From a virus, in IMG/VR virus record IMGVR_UViG_3300036851_000210, positions 1 to 38,990 of that record: DNA of 38,990 nucleotides, one strand, 5' to 3'. Position 1 is the first letter of the stretch. Every line of letters begins with the position of its first letter. This document shows positions 9,476 to 17,251 of this stretch, piece by piece. The notes under the pieces were generated by a model, which ran no database searches, was not told where the DNA came from, and was given only the letters and a program-made list of their open reading frames with translations. A program made the position numbers and the translations under genes.

Positions 9476-11262
9476 TGGCTCCTTGGGAGAAGTATCAAAC
9501 ACAGCAGTCTACGGCAGCCCCGGCTGGGCCGTGGTCCAAATATGCTGTGCCCGCCAAAGAGGGAGAGGACACTGAATGGTCTGACCTCCCCGGCAATATC
9601 TTGCCATCGTTGGGTAAGCTTGCAGGTGACACGGCATCTGCCCTTGCTCCTTGGAATTGGGATGACATTGCCACCAACCTTTACAATGCCGGTTTTTCTG
9701 GCATAGCGGACTTCTATGCCCAGCGCTACGGCAGTCTGGAGAACGCCAAGAAAACCGTCATCAACGACCCTGCTGGCGCAGTTGGTGATCTAACCGCCTT
9801 CTTAACTGGCGGCGGTGCAGCGGCAGCACGGCTTCCTGGTGTGGCTGGTAAGGTCGGAGCCGCAGCCCAGAAGATGGGCAAGCACATCGACCCACTCATG
9901 GGCACGGTGCCAGAGCAGGCCGTCAAAAAGGTAGGTAAAGCCGCAGCTTGGGCCGTCCCAGGTGTTGTTGGTGCCACTACCGGCGCTGGCAAGCGCGCAA
10001 TCGACTACGCTGCTGGCGCAGGCTTTGAATCTGTTGGCGGCAACAAGAAGGTTGCCAAAGACTTCCGTGGCCACATTACCGGCAAGATGGACCCAGAGAC
10101 TTCTGTGTTTGAGGCTCGCGGTTCGCTAGCGAGCATTAAGCGTGACCGCCGACTGGAGTATCAGGACGGTATGCGGCAAATCCTGGCTGATCGCACCCCA
10201 CTGCCATGGACCGAAATTGATCGGGCCATCCGGAGCGCGGTTGGGATTAGGAAGTTTAAGGCCCTGTCCACATCCACCAAAAGCTCCAACATTGTCGGTG
10301 AAATGGTGAAATCAGTTAACCTGTGGAAGCGGTATTCTAGGCGAGACACCGACTACCGCACCATGGGCGGCTTTGACGGTCTTAAGAAGCGGCTTAATGA
10401 AATCCGCCTCAACGCCAAAGCTGGCACGCCCCAGCGGACGGCTGCCGACACTCTCTATCATGGCGTGCGCAAGGCTATTGTTGATGCCAGTGCTGGCCGC
10501 ACCATTACTGGTGGCACCAGGGGTGGCAAGACTTATGCCGAAGTCATGAAGGCGTATGACGAGGCCACTGACCTAATTGACGAGATTACACGCACGCTAT
10601 CGCTTGGTGACACAGCCACAGTAGATACCGCATTGCGCAAGCTACAATCGGTCATGCGGGATACGGCCTTTACCAACTACGGTGCTCGCGCCAATTTGGT
10701 GCAGGCATTGATAGACAATGGCTCCGAAACTTTGATGCACCAACTGGCTGGCCAAGCGCTCAGGCCGGTGCTCAAGTCTGGTCCCGGCGCTCAATTTGGC
10801 CTCCTCATGGGTGGTGGCGCGGCGCTGTCTGGTGTGGTGAACCCCAAGTTCCTGGCTATCCTGGCTATGTATTCGCCCAGGATCATGGGTGAGACCGCAT
10901 ACCGCGCTGGACAAGTTGGAGCCACCATTGCCAGACCAGCGATGGTCACTCAGAGGTTCCTGAATAATCGGGGCATCTCCTATCGCGGCATAGGCTTGGC
11001 CGCACAGCAGGCTGGCAAGGTCAGTGATGCTGTCGAGGGCGCTGCCCAGTTTAAGGCCGCCTTATCCGAACAGGCCCAGAAGATGGGTTACAACATCCAT
11101 CCTAGCGTGATCGACCGTCTGGCTAGAGATATTATGTCGGACGACTTGGCGGCAGTTGATCGGGGCATCAGGACTATTGGCAAGAATCCACGCATTCTAA
11201 AAATGATTATGGACGAGGGGGCACAGGGGGATGACAGTATCCTACACGCAGGTAACGGTTAG
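9475..11262 (+). CDS. Internal virion/ejection-type protein 3
   Basis: 595 residues from ATG 9475, which overlaps the previous stop as TAATG and follows GGAGAAGG. The N-terminus repeats a PWxKY motif (APWEKYQ, GPWSKYA) common at the start of large podophage internal proteins. Residues ~75-170 are Ala/Gly-rich with hydrophobic stretches, the central part is long charged helix, and another Gly/Ala hydrophobic segment lies near residues ~440-480. No lytic transglycosylase Glu motif is seen. It probably belongs to the ejection channel. Confidence 0.6.
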   Translation: MAPWEKYQTQQSTAAPAGPWSKYAVPAKEGEDTEWSDLPGNILPSLGKLAGDTASALAPWNWDDIATNLYNAGFSGIADFYAQRYGSLENAKKTVINDPAGAVGDLTAFLTGGGAAAARLPGVAGKVGAAAQKMGKHIDPLMGTVPEQAVKKVGKAAAWAVPGVVGATTGAGKRAIDYAAGAGFESVGGNKKVAKDFRGHITGKMDPETSVFEARGSLASIKRDRRLEYQDGMRQILADRTPLPWTEIDRAIRSAVGIRKFKALSTSTKSSNIVGEMVKSVNLWKRYSRRDTDYRTMGGFDGLKKRLNEIRLNAKAGTPQRTAADTLYHGVRKAIVDASAGRTITGGTRGGKTYAEVMKAYDEATDLIDEITRTLSLGDTATVDTALRKLQSVMRDTAFTNYGARANLVQALIDNGSETLMHQLAGQALRPVLKSGPGAQFGLLMGGGAALSGVVNPKFLAILAMYSPRIMGETAYRAGQVGATIARPAMVTQRFLNNRGISYRGIGLAAQQAGKVSDAVEGAAQFKAALSEQAQKMGYNIHPSVIDRLARDIMSDDLAAVDRGIRTIGKNPRILKMIMDEGAQGDDSILHAGNG

Positions 11263-12052
11263 CGGCTACAATTCTTCGCCGCCACCAGACGATGGCTCTA
11301 CCGGGTCAGACAATCAGGTTACTTGGGCCAAGATCAAGACCAAGTTATCCGATCCGCTCAAGACTGCGCTTGATTCGATTGACGATAATGTTGCCGCAGC
11401 CATTGCTTTGGCAGAGAGCGACATGAACACGGTGGAGGCTGCCGCTGCCGCCGCACAGGCTACAGCCGATACCTACACCGCTGCCGATGTGCTCACCAAG
11501 ATCAAGACGGTGGATGGTGCTGGTTCGGGCCTCGATGCCGACCTGCTGGATGGGCTGAGCAGTGCTGCCTTTGCGCAGGTGGCCAACAACCTCTCAGACG
11601 TTGCCAGCGCTGCCACCGCCTTCACCAACATTAAGCAGGCTGCTTCCGCTACCGCAACTGGCGTGGTGGAACTGGCAACTGATGCCGAGGTAGCGACAGG
11701 TTCCGACACGGCGCGCGTGGCTCCGGTCAGCGCCATGGGTAAGCATCAGGCGGTGGCCAAGGCGTGGGGCTATGTGACCATTTCAGGAGGAACCCCGACC
11801 CTTGCCGATAGCTATGGCGTTACCTCGATCACGGATGACAGTGAGGGGGATTTTACTGTCAATCTATCGGTTACTATGGGCAATGCAAACTACTGTGTTG
11901 TAGCTTCGGCCAGCACTGGCGCAAATAAAACAAATAGTTGTATGCCGCACACCAGGACAACTACCACATTCGCCATCAAAATTAGAGACCACACCAATGC
12001 AGACGCAGACCCAGATAGCTTCAATTTTGTGGTGTTTGGCGATCTGGCTTAA
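11231..12052 (+). CDS. Tail fibre protein, probable receptor binder
   Basis: 273 residues; the ATG at 11231 overlaps the previous gene by 32 bases. Residues 1-80 form a helical, Ala-rich trimer-type stalk. Residues 94-108 carry the phage fibre repeat G-SGLDADLLDG, and residues 144-160 carry the second common fibre repeat, GVVELAT followed by GSDTARV. The last ~100 residues are Thr/Asn-rich beta structure, likely the receptor-binding tip. The gene is short for a fibre, so it may attach to another adhesin. It closes the virion gene block. Confidence 0.85.
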   Translation: MTVSYTQVTVSGYNSSPPPDDGSTGSDNQVTWAKIKTKLSDPLKTALDSIDDNVAAAIALAESDMNTVEAAAAAAQATADTYTAADVLTKIKTVDGAGSGLDADLLDGLSSAAFAQVANNLSDVASAATAFTNIKQAASATATGVVELATDAEVATGSDTARVAPVSAMGKHQAVAKAWGYVTISGGTPTLADSYGVTSITDDSEGDFTVNLSVTMGNANYCVVASASTGANKTNSCMPHTRTTTTFAIKIRDHTNADADPDSFNFVVFGDLA

Positions 12053-12104
12053 GCTTAATGGCTGAATCGGCCTTCAACGGGAGCAGAACAAACAGGGAAC
12101 CAAA

Positions 12105-12359
12105 ATGGATACCGAGTGGTTAAAGGAAGCGTTAACCCAAATAGCCACTCATGGACCGTGGGCCATTCTCGCTTTTTTCTTAGTTACCAAGTTGCTGAAC
12201 AGACCGCATGAAGACAAAGAAACACTAGAGAAGATTATTGATTCTTACCATGAGGCTATCGTTGATAATACTAAAGTAACCGAAAGACTTGCTCTGTTGA
12301 TAGAGGAACGCACTAGGCGTCAAACCTATGGACGAAATGGCGGACCAGAAGTTAACTAA
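12105..12359 (+). CDS. Holin-like protein with one membrane span
   Basis: 84 residues. One hydrophobic segment at residues ~18-31 (GPWAILAFFLVTKLL) follows a short amphipathic helix, and the rest is a charged helix (ETLEKIIDSYHEAI and on). This layout resembles BhlA/UviB-type phage holins. It lies directly upstream of the endolysin gene with one small overlapping gene between. It would permeabilise the inner membrane at the end of infection. A second holin-like gene follows the endolysin, so the two may act as holin and antiholin. Confidence 0.65.
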   Translation: MDTEWLKEALTQIATHGPWAILAFFLVTKLLNRPHEDKETLEKIIDSYHEAIVDNTKVTERLALLIEERTRRQTYGRNGGPEVN

Positions 12360-12525
12360 CGTGCTGGACAAACTAAAGTCAGCAAATCTACGCCTGAGAG
12401 TAGCAATGGACGGCACTGTTCAAAACTGGCCCAACACTGTCAAATGCTGGATAGACCAGATCAGCGAACCTACAACGCTACTAGCAAAACATAGGCTTCT
12501 ACCGGAGCCAAAAAAGGGGGAATAA
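12328..12525 (+). CDS. Small protein between holin and endolysin
   Basis: 65 residues, overlapping the holin-like gene by 32 bases and ending one base before the endolysin ATG. ATG codons at 12328 and 12337 are both possible; upstream GGAAC is a weak site. The protein is basic (KLTNVLDKLKSANLRLRV) with no membrane segment. It is likely translated by coupling from the gene before it. No family is recognised. Confidence 0.5.
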   Translation: MDEMADQKLTNVLDKLKSANLRLRVAMDGTVQNWPNTVKCWIDQISEPTTLLAKHRLLPEPKKGE

Positions 12526-13941
12526 ATGGTTTGGCGGGGGGGGTTTACCGGGCGTGGTTACACGCGCGAGGAGTTTCGTGCATTCTTAAGAACCCAAAAC
12601 AGACCTACTTGGGTCCAGTTTTTTGTCGCGCATAATACCGCTGCCCCGTATATTAAGCCACCTGTAACGCCCGCCCAGCGGGTCATCAATCTCGCTCATT
12701 ACTATAAGACCAAGGGGTGGCCGACAGGCCCTAACCTCATTGCTATTTATGACCGTGTATATGTCGGAACTCCCCTGGCATATGCTGGCACCAATTCCCC
12801 TGGCTTCAATGGAAAAGGTCTCGGTGTCGAGGTCGAGGGTGATTACGATGGAACCCATAATCCTCTCCTGGGTGATGGCCTAGTTGCCTGGAAAACAGCA
12901 GCCTGGGTATTTGCTGAATTGTCTGAATGGCTTAACATACCAATAGATAATGTCGGCCTTAAGCTGCATAAGGAAGACCCCAGAACTACCCACGATTGCC
13001 CCGGCAAACTGGTCAAAAAGCCCTGGCTCCTTGATTTGGTGCGGGAGGCTCAAGGGAGAAAGGGTGAAGACCTTAAACCTCCCGCAGGACCGGAGGTCAA
13101 GGTCACGGCCCCAGTTAAAATCCCAAAACAGATGTTCCCTGTCAAGGAGATTCAGGAGCGGCTCCTTGTGCATGGCTACAAGCTGCCAAAATGGGGCGCT
13201 GACGGCATCATGGGGGCTGAGACCTATGCCGCTATCGTGGCCCTCCAGGTGGACTTACGGGTCTCTCCAAGCGGCCTCGTCGGTCCCTGGGTCATGGAGC
13301 AGTTGCGTAAGACGACCAAGCCTGAGCCGGTGCCGGTGCAGCCTGACCCGCTGCCAATCCCAGCCATCCCAAATGTAGCGCTCTCACAATCACCGCCTGT
13401 GATCCCCATAGTGGCTCCAGGCCAGCCTGAGCCTAATCCGGCCAAGGCTATGCGCCTGCTACAAACTGTAGCGCTCTGGCCCAAACACTGGGCTGCTGGG
13501 GCTGTCGCCCAAGCACAGCGAGAATCTTACCCAGACCTACGGCCTTGGGCGCAGGGTGACTGGTTCCTTCACGGCAAGCCGTCCAAGAAGGGTGTCGAAG
13601 GAGCCAAACCTACTGCCTTTGGCATCTGGCAACTCAGAAACGACCGCTACGACAATTTCTTGTCGTTTGCAGCCGAACGCGGCACGTCATGGGACGACTT
13701 TGAAACTCAAGTCCTATGGTGCCCGCTTGAACTAAAGACCAGCGAGAAGCTGGCGTGGAAGTGGCTCCAACGGGCGCAGACTGTAGAACAGGCCAATGCC
13801 GCCATGGTGTGGTACGAGCGGCCTGCTGGCTACATTTCTTCCAGAGCCAAAGCAGCCACGACTTGGGACGAAGTATTTAATGTCTCTGAGAAGTGCGATG
13901 GGTATGACGTGAGGCTGAAATTCGCTAAAGCACTCATGTAA
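12526..13941 (+). CDS. Three-domain endolysin: amidase, PG-binding, tail-lysozyme type
   Basis: 471 residues, ATG behind AGGGGGA. Residues 1-170 are an Amidase_2-type N-acetylmuramoyl-L-alanine amidase with probable zinc ligands H36 (VAHNTA), H148 and C158 (THDCPG). Residues ~203-262 are a peptidoglycan-binding domain of the type EIQERLLVHGY ending GPWVMEQL. A Pro-rich linker (263-303) joins a C-terminal domain whose QRES (E333), AFGIWQL and QVLW blocks resemble the phage tail lysozyme family. It therefore probably cuts both the peptide-sugar amide bond and the glycan. An eight-G run lies at codons 4-7. Confidence 0.88.
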   Translation: MVWRGGFTGRGYTREEFRAFLRTQNRPTWVQFFVAHNTAAPYIKPPVTPAQRVINLAHYYKTKGWPTGPNLIAIYDRVYVGTPLAYAGTNSPGFNGKGLGVEVEGDYDGTHNPLLGDGLVAWKTAAWVFAELSEWLNIPIDNVGLKLHKEDPRTTHDCPGKLVKKPWLLDLVREAQGRKGEDLKPPAGPEVKVTAPVKIPKQMFPVKEIQERLLVHGYKLPKWGADGIMGAETYAAIVALQVDLRVSPSGLVGPWVMEQLRKTTKPEPVPVQPDPLPIPAIPNVALSQSPPVIPIVAPGQPEPNPAKAMRLLQTVALWPKHWAAGAVAQAQRESYPDLRPWAQGDWFLHGKPSKKGVEGAKPTAFGIWQLRNDRYDNFLSFAAERGTSWDDFETQVLWCPLELKTSEKLAWKWLQRAQTVEQANAAMVWYERPAGYISSRAKAATTWDEVFNVSEKCDGYDVRLKFAKALM

Positions 13942-13954
13942 TATGGAGGGTCAG

Positions 13955-14080
13955 ATGTATGGCCCGCTCATTGAAGTCTATCTAAAATACCCAAAAACTA
14001 GCCGTTTCTACCTATGGTGTCGATGGATATTCTATCGAGTTCTTCTCGGTAAGAGTGCATGCACCGGACTAAAACTATGA
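13955..14080 (+). CDS. 41-residue aromatic/basic small protein
   Basis: A short gene behind a strong GGAGGG site (13945-13950), ending in a TGA that overlaps the next ATG (ATGA). The product has a central aromatic, partly hydrophobic stretch (FYLWCRWIFYRVLL) with Arg residues inside it, so it could lie on or in the membrane. No family is recognised; the position between endolysin and second holin suggests a lysis accessory role. Confidence 0.5.
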   Translation: MYGPLIEVYLKYPKTSRFYLWCRWIFYRVLLGKSACTGLKL

Positions 14081-14433
14081 CTTGCGAACGACAGCCGCCG
14101 TCGCTGTCCCGCACCCTACCCTTTGATGGGTTGAGCGTGGGTGAATTAGAGGCCCTTGCGGTTGAGGGCCAACCAAAACCTGTATACGGGGGAAGCATAA
14201 TGGATAGACTGATGAAGCTCTTTATGGGGGGCTGGATTCCGCAAGGCAAGCGCACGCAGTGGGCTGCCTTCGGCGTTGCACTCTCCGCTGTTGTCGTAGC
14301 ATTTGTCCAGTGGGGTTCCGGTGAGATGAACCTCACCGAGCTTATGAAGCTACTGGGCGAGAAATGGGAAATCCTCGCATTCGCATTCGGCGGCTACTTT
14401 GTGGCCGAGAAGATTGATGCTGCGAAGAAGTAA
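14077..14433 (+). CDS. Second holin-like membrane protein, two possible starts
   Basis: 118 residues if translation starts at 14077, which overlaps the previous stop. A second ATG at 14200, preceded by GGGGGAAG, gives a 77-residue form. The 77-residue part has two hydrophobic segments (WAAFGVALSAVVVAFVQW and ILAFAFGGYFV) flanked by charged residues and ends in a basic tail AEKIDAAKK, the general form of a class II holin. The extra N-terminus is soluble and Pro-rich. A dual start as in lambda S is possible but unproven. Confidence 0.65.
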   Translation: MTCERQPPSLSRTLPFDGLSVGELEALAVEGQPKPVYGGSIMDRLMKLFMGGWIPQGKRTQWAAFGVALSAVVVAFVQWGSGEMNLTELMKLLGEKWEILAFAFGGYFVAEKIDAAKK

Positions 14434-14749
14434 CCTAGTCCTGGTGGGGGTGGTGGCGCTAGCTGCCACCCTCGCAGGCTGCCAAGGCTCTCACGTTGAC
14501 GCCATCAGGGCGGCGGCGAACGGCCTTTGCGGTGTCTTGCCCAGCGTGGCCAGCACTACTGCTCTTGTTGCTACTGGTCAGCCACTTGCTGGTGTGGCCG
14601 CAGAAGTTGCCGCCAAGGCAATCTGCAACGTCTATAAGAGCCGCCTTGCCATGAATGCCACGGAGCAAACCGCTTCCTGTCCAAAGGTGAGCGGGGTCTG
14701 TGTCTGGGCTGAGTCTGTCAACATCAAAAAACTCAAGGAATACAAATAA
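14417..14749 (+). CDS. Small lipoprotein of the lysis cassette
   Basis: 110 residues from ATG 14417, overlapping the holin-like gene by 17 bases. The N-terminus has the basic start MLRR, a hydrophobic core (LVLVGVVALAATLA) and the lipobox LAGC, so Cys would be lipidated and the protein anchored in the envelope. The rest is Ala-rich with three further Cys. Its place after holin and endolysin would suit an outer-membrane spanin subunit, but it lacks the usual Pro-rich sequence and no clear partner is seen; another envelope role is possible. Confidence 0.65.
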   Translation: MLRRSNLVLVGVVALAATLAGCQGSHVDAIRAAANGLCGVLPSVASTTALVATGQPLAGVAAEVAAKAICNVYKSRLAMNATEQTASCPKVSGVCVWAESVNIKKLKEYK

Positions 14750-14967
14750 TGGAATTCCCCAATCACTACCAGGAAAAGCGAGAAAAGAGCCAGGGCGAGC
14801 TTACCCAGGAGTATGCCGCCTTGATTGAAATGGCTACCTTCTTGATCGGCGCTAGACTGACGGACAAGGAGAAGGCTGCTGTTCCCATAGTGATTGGGGC
14901 CTTTATGCGTGAACGCAAGAACATTGACTTGGGGCCGTTGACCGATTTGCTTAAGCGGTTTGCCTAA
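14749..14967 (+). CDS. 72-residue helical protein
   Basis: Starts in the TAATG overlap with the lipoprotein gene. The product is a soluble helix-rich protein, with charged N-terminal helix (NHYQEKREKSQGELTQEY) and a less polar middle (ALIEMATFLIGARL). No family is recognised. It lies in a run of overlapping small genes after the endolysin and is probably co-translated with them. Confidence 0.55.
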   Translation: MEFPNHYQEKREKSQGELTQEYAALIEMATFLIGARLTDKEKAAVPIVIGAFMRERKNIDLGPLTDLLKRFA

Positions 14968-15105
14968 ATGCAAGACTGGCCCACCCCCATAATTTCACCA
15001 CATTCCCCACCTAGCGTCTGGAAGACTGCGCTTTGGGTGGGCCGTGTGGTGCTAGTCGTGGGGGTGGGGTGGCTAATCATTCTTGGACTGACAAGTATAA
15101 TCTAA
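14968..15105 (+). CDS. 45-residue single-span membrane protein
   Basis: The ATG directly follows the previous TAA (TAAATG). Residues 1-16 are Pro-rich and polar; residues ~21-45 form a hydrophobic span (VVLVVGVGWLIILGL) reaching the C-terminus. No own ribosome site is visible, so translation is likely coupled. Such proteins are typical of phage lysis regions, but the role is unknown. Confidence 0.5.
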   Translation: MQDWPTPIISPHSPPSVWKTALWVGRVVLVVGVGWLIILGLTSII

Positions 15106-15452
15106 AGCTTGTCCCTGGGATTGTCGAGATTAAGTGGGAGGGGATTACGCTTCCGCTTACGCCATCCCACAGAGAAATCTTCCTAGACTTGCTGCGTGGA
15201 CCAATTTGCTTGGACTCATACTGCCCAAACAGGAGCAGAAAAAGCACTATCGTCCTGATTTCGCAGATGCGCTCTCTCCTAGAAGACGTGGGATTTCCCC
15301 TCAAAATCAAGAACTTGCAAGGACGCAGGCTAGGCATGGAATACTATACGTTCGTAGAGCAGCCCTCTCCAGGGCTTGGAGTGCCTGGAGTAGATGGGGG
15401 AGACCATTATGAGCATAAGTATACCGCCAATTCTCGTGCTGATCGTCTGTAA
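15069..15452 (+). CDS. Small protein, possibly winged-helix DNA-binding
   Basis: 127 residues if GTG at 15069 is used; TTG at 15033 is an alternative, and both lie inside the preceding membrane gene. The stretch PLTPSHREIFLDLLRG, then helix ISQMRSLLEDVG and a short beta wing (MEYYTFV) follows the order seen in winged-helix transcriptional output domains. The C-terminus is Gly-rich and overlaps the next gene. Function is uncertain. Confidence 0.45.
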   Translation: MANHSWTDKYNLKLVPGIVEIKWEGITLPLTPSHREIFLDLLRGPICLDSYCPNRSRKSTIVLISQMRSLLEDVGFPLKIKNLQGRRLGMEYYTFVEQPSPGLGVPGVDGGDHYEHKYTANSRADRL

Positions 15453-15837
15453 GACGGTTATTGCTGGTCCACCAGACCAGAACGCCGACTTTACACATTG
15501 GGAAAACCGGACCTGGGCCACCGAGAACTCGATGATGGTCTGTCGCCGCCATGAGGTTCAGCTATATGACCCAGCCGAAGGGCAGAAGCTGAGCGAATCA
15601 GATGACCCGGCATTCCCGTTACGGCCTAACTTTATGGACTATAGCCAGTGTGCCAGGGCTGGCATCCGCCTGTCCATGGACTGGGACGATAACCACCGGA
15701 ACGGGCCATGGCGGGTGTGGCGTGTCGGCTGCCCAACACCCATTGTCGATAGCCAAACCGGCCAGATCGTGGGCTACAAGCTCCCAGACTGCGGGCATAG
15801 GGAAACTGTTGTCTGCGAGGTCGATTCTGTGATATAG
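15409..15837 (+). CDS. Secreted Cys-containing protein
   Basis: 142 residues from ATG 15409 behind GGGGGAGA. Residues 1-20 form a signal-peptide-like start (ISIPPILVLIVCKTVIAG) and the mature part has five further Cys, some at spacings that could form disulfides, plus many Trp and Asp. It is probably exported to the periplasm. No family is recognised. Its place in the lysis region would suit an envelope role. Confidence 0.55.
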   Translation: MSISIPPILVLIVCKTVIAGPPDQNADFTHWENRTWATENSMMVCRRHEVQLYDPAEGQKLSESDDPAFPLRPNFMDYSQCARAGIRLSMDWDDNHRNGPWRVWRVGCPTPIVDSQTGQIVGYKLPDCGHRETVVCEVDSVI

Positions 15838-15920
15838 TGATCGAATTCAGGCTGCTAACCGTCAGCGTCCTAACCGTTGGCGGGGCGTTTGTCGGTATGG
15901 TTAGGCCGACAGCCCACTGA
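15837..15920 (+). CDS. Possible 27-residue hydrophobic peptide
   Basis: A GTG overlapping the previous TAG opens a 27-codon frame for a hydrophobic peptide (LLTVSVLTVGGAFVGMV in its middle). There is no ribosome site at a good distance, so only coupling could start it. The coding status is doubtful. Confidence 0.25.
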   Translation: MIEFRLLTVSVLTVGGAFVGMVRPTAH

Positions 15921-15940
15921 AACTGGGTGCGCCTGTAATA

Positions 15941-15970
15941 ACCCCCTGGGGCTGCGCAGTCTCAGGGGGT
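15941..15970 (+). promoter_or_regulatory. Hairpin covering the exonuclease ribosome site
   Basis: ACCCCCTG (15941-15948) pairs perfectly with CAGGGGGT (15963-15970), with the palindrome CTGCGCAG in the loop. The right arm contains the AGGGGG that would serve the ATG at 15977. No T-run follows, so this is more likely a translational control hairpin than a terminator. Confidence 0.45.
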
Positions 15971-15976
15971 CCATTT

Positions 15977-16720
15977 ATGAGGGGGGACATGGCGGGAACA
16001 AATGGTGAACCGAAGATTCTGTTTTTCGACATCGAGAGTACCGGGCTAAACGCCACTTTTGGCACAATCCTTTGTATCGGTTACAAATTCCTCAGCGACC
16101 CAGAGGTCCATGTCCCCACCATCCTGGATGGGCGAAAACGGGCCTCCATGCTGGACGACAAGCGCCTAGTAGAGCGCTTCGCTAAGGTCTACAACCACTG
16201 CGACTACTCAGTAGGCCACTACTCGTCCCGGTTCGATCTGCCAATGATCCGAACCAAGCTCCTCAAATGGGGACTTCCTCCCCTTCCTCCAAAACCTCAC
16301 ATCGACACATGGTGGGTCGCGCGGCGCGAGCTTAAGCTCCACTCTAACCGCTTGGCCGTGCTCCAGGACTTCCTGGGCTGCACTGCGGCCAAAACGCCGC
16401 TCAAGCCTGACGATTGGATTCAGGCCGCACATGGCTCCAAGGACGCCCTGGAATACATCGTGGAGCACTGTCGCCAAGACGTGCTGGTGCTGGAGGAGGT
16501 CTTCGTAAAACTTAGACCCCTGGCGAAGGAGGAGCCTAATCGTGTGCTATTTGTCCCCGACGCAGCGGATAGCTGTCAAAGCTGCGGCAGTGGCCGCCTA
16601 ACCAAGCAGGGCTATCGGGTGGCTAAGTCCAGGCGCTACCAGCAATACCAGTGCCAGGACTGCGGTAGGTGGTGCAGAAGTAACTATGCCGACAAACTAG
16701 CGAGGGCTGAACTGGTATGA
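15977..16720 (+). CDS. YprB-like 3'-5' exonuclease with C-terminal zinc ribbon
   Basis: 247 residues. The RNase H-like exonuclease motifs are visible: FFDIES (D18, E20), SRFDLPMI (D87) and HCRQD (H164, D168), as in the DEDD-type YprB/RNase_H_2 family, so it likely removes nucleotides from DNA or RNA 3' ends with two metals. Residues 200-229 add a zinc ribbon (C200, C203, C226, C229) that may bind nucleic acid. ATGs at 15977 and 15989 each have a ribosome site (AGGGGGT and GAGGGG); the upstream one is listed. It is the only clear DNA enzyme in the late block. Confidence 0.75.
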   Translation: MRGDMAGTNGEPKILFFDIESTGLNATFGTILCIGYKFLSDPEVHVPTILDGRKRASMLDDKRLVERFAKVYNHCDYSVGHYSSRFDLPMIRTKLLKWGLPPLPPKPHIDTWWVARRELKLHSNRLAVLQDFLGCTAAKTPLKPDDWIQAAHGSKDALEYIVEHCRQDVLVLEEVFVKLRPLAKEEPNRVLFVPDAADSCQSCGSGRLTKQGYRVAKSRRYQQYQCQDCGRWCRSNYADKLARAELV

Positions 16721-16914
16721 GGCCGCCAGGACAGGATGATGACGGGCGACCGCGAGACTATGGCGTGGTCGATGGGATGCTAGTGCATAAGCGCTGGCTC
16801 AACCCAGACGGCTCTCGCAAGGATGGCCTAGAACTCAAGAAGGAGCAGATGCTGGTAGAGCTTCAACAGCTAACCAAGCGGCTCCTGGCGCTGGCCAAGG
16901 AGCTTGGGGCATGA
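16717..16914 (+). CDS. 65-residue small protein
   Basis: Overlaps the exonuclease stop by four bases (ATGA). The N-terminal half is Asp/Gly/Pro-rich, and the C-terminal half is a coiled-coil-like helix (EQMLVELQQLTKRLLALAKEL). No family is recognised. Coupled expression with the exonuclease suggests a shared function but this is only inferred. Confidence 0.5.
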   Translation: MRPPGQDDDGRPRDYGVVDGMLVHKRWLNPDGSRKDGLELKKEQMLVELQQLTKRLLALAKELGA

Positions 16915-17060
16915 GCCAATGGTATTTCACCATAGCTATTCTTGGCATGTATCTGGCCAACTGTGTTTGGCTGGCCTCTCTTGGTAACTTTTGGGCTGCT
17001 GGATATTGGTTCTGTGCGGCGGGGATAACAATATGTGCGATGATGGGACTGGCGAGATAG
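16911..17060 (+). CDS. 49-residue membrane protein
   Basis: ATG in a four-base overlap with the gene before, with AAGGAG nine bases upstream. Nearly the whole product is hydrophobic, with two likely spans (TIAILGMYLANCVWLA and GYWFCAAGITICAMMGL) and few charges. The stop codon abuts the CCA end of the opposite-strand tRNA gene. It may be another lysis or envelope protein; the role is unknown. Confidence 0.5.
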   Translation: MSQWYFTIAILGMYLANCVWLASLGNFWAAGYWFCAAGITICAMMGLAR

Positions 17061-17135
17061 TGGCTGGAGAGGTAGGACTCGAACCTACGACCAAGAAGTT
17101 AACAGCTTCCTGCTCTACCACTGAGCTACTCCCCA
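17061..17135 (-). tRNA. tRNA-Asn, anticodon GTT, CCA encoded
   Basis: 75 bases fold as a full cloverleaf: acceptor TGGGGAG with CTCTCCA (one G-T), D-stem GCTC/GAGC, anticodon stem GGAAG/CTTCT with loop CTGTTAA (anticodon GTT), T-stem GTAGG/CCTAC with loop TTCGAGT, G73 and encoded CCA. It is at the far end of the leftward block and is convergent with the rightward late genes. It probably supplements host Asn decoding. Confidence 0.93.
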
Positions 17136-17137
17136 GT

Positions 17138-17251
17138 AGGTGTCCTTTCTGTGGTTGCCAGGATTACCGAGAGGTTCAAGAGCATGGGCATTACCGAACC
17201 GAGTGCTGCAAGCAAATCACGGCGGGCTGCTGCAATGGAGAACAAGGGTGA
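17138..17251 (+). pseudogene. Zinc-finger (Lar-like) remnant next to tRNA-Asn
   Basis: A frame directly after the tRNA reads R-CPFCG-C, then ECCKQ about 17 residues later and a CC pair, resembling the CPFCG start and second Cys pair of small Lar-type zinc finger proteins. No usual start codon exists between the tRNA and the first Cys; the frame stays open only through the tRNA itself. It therefore looks like a gene whose 5' end was replaced by the tRNA. Function is doubtful. Confidence 0.4.

Noticed and set aside
15837-15920. Confident call of the 27-residue hydrophobic peptide
   Set aside because: It was kept only at low confidence, since it lacks a ribosome site and such short hydrophobic frames occur by chance.
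16991-17137. N-terminal extension of the zinc-finger frame through the tRNA-Asn gene
   Set aside because: It covers a complete cloverleaf on the other strand and a membrane protein gene in another frame; nothing in its sequence resembles a protein.
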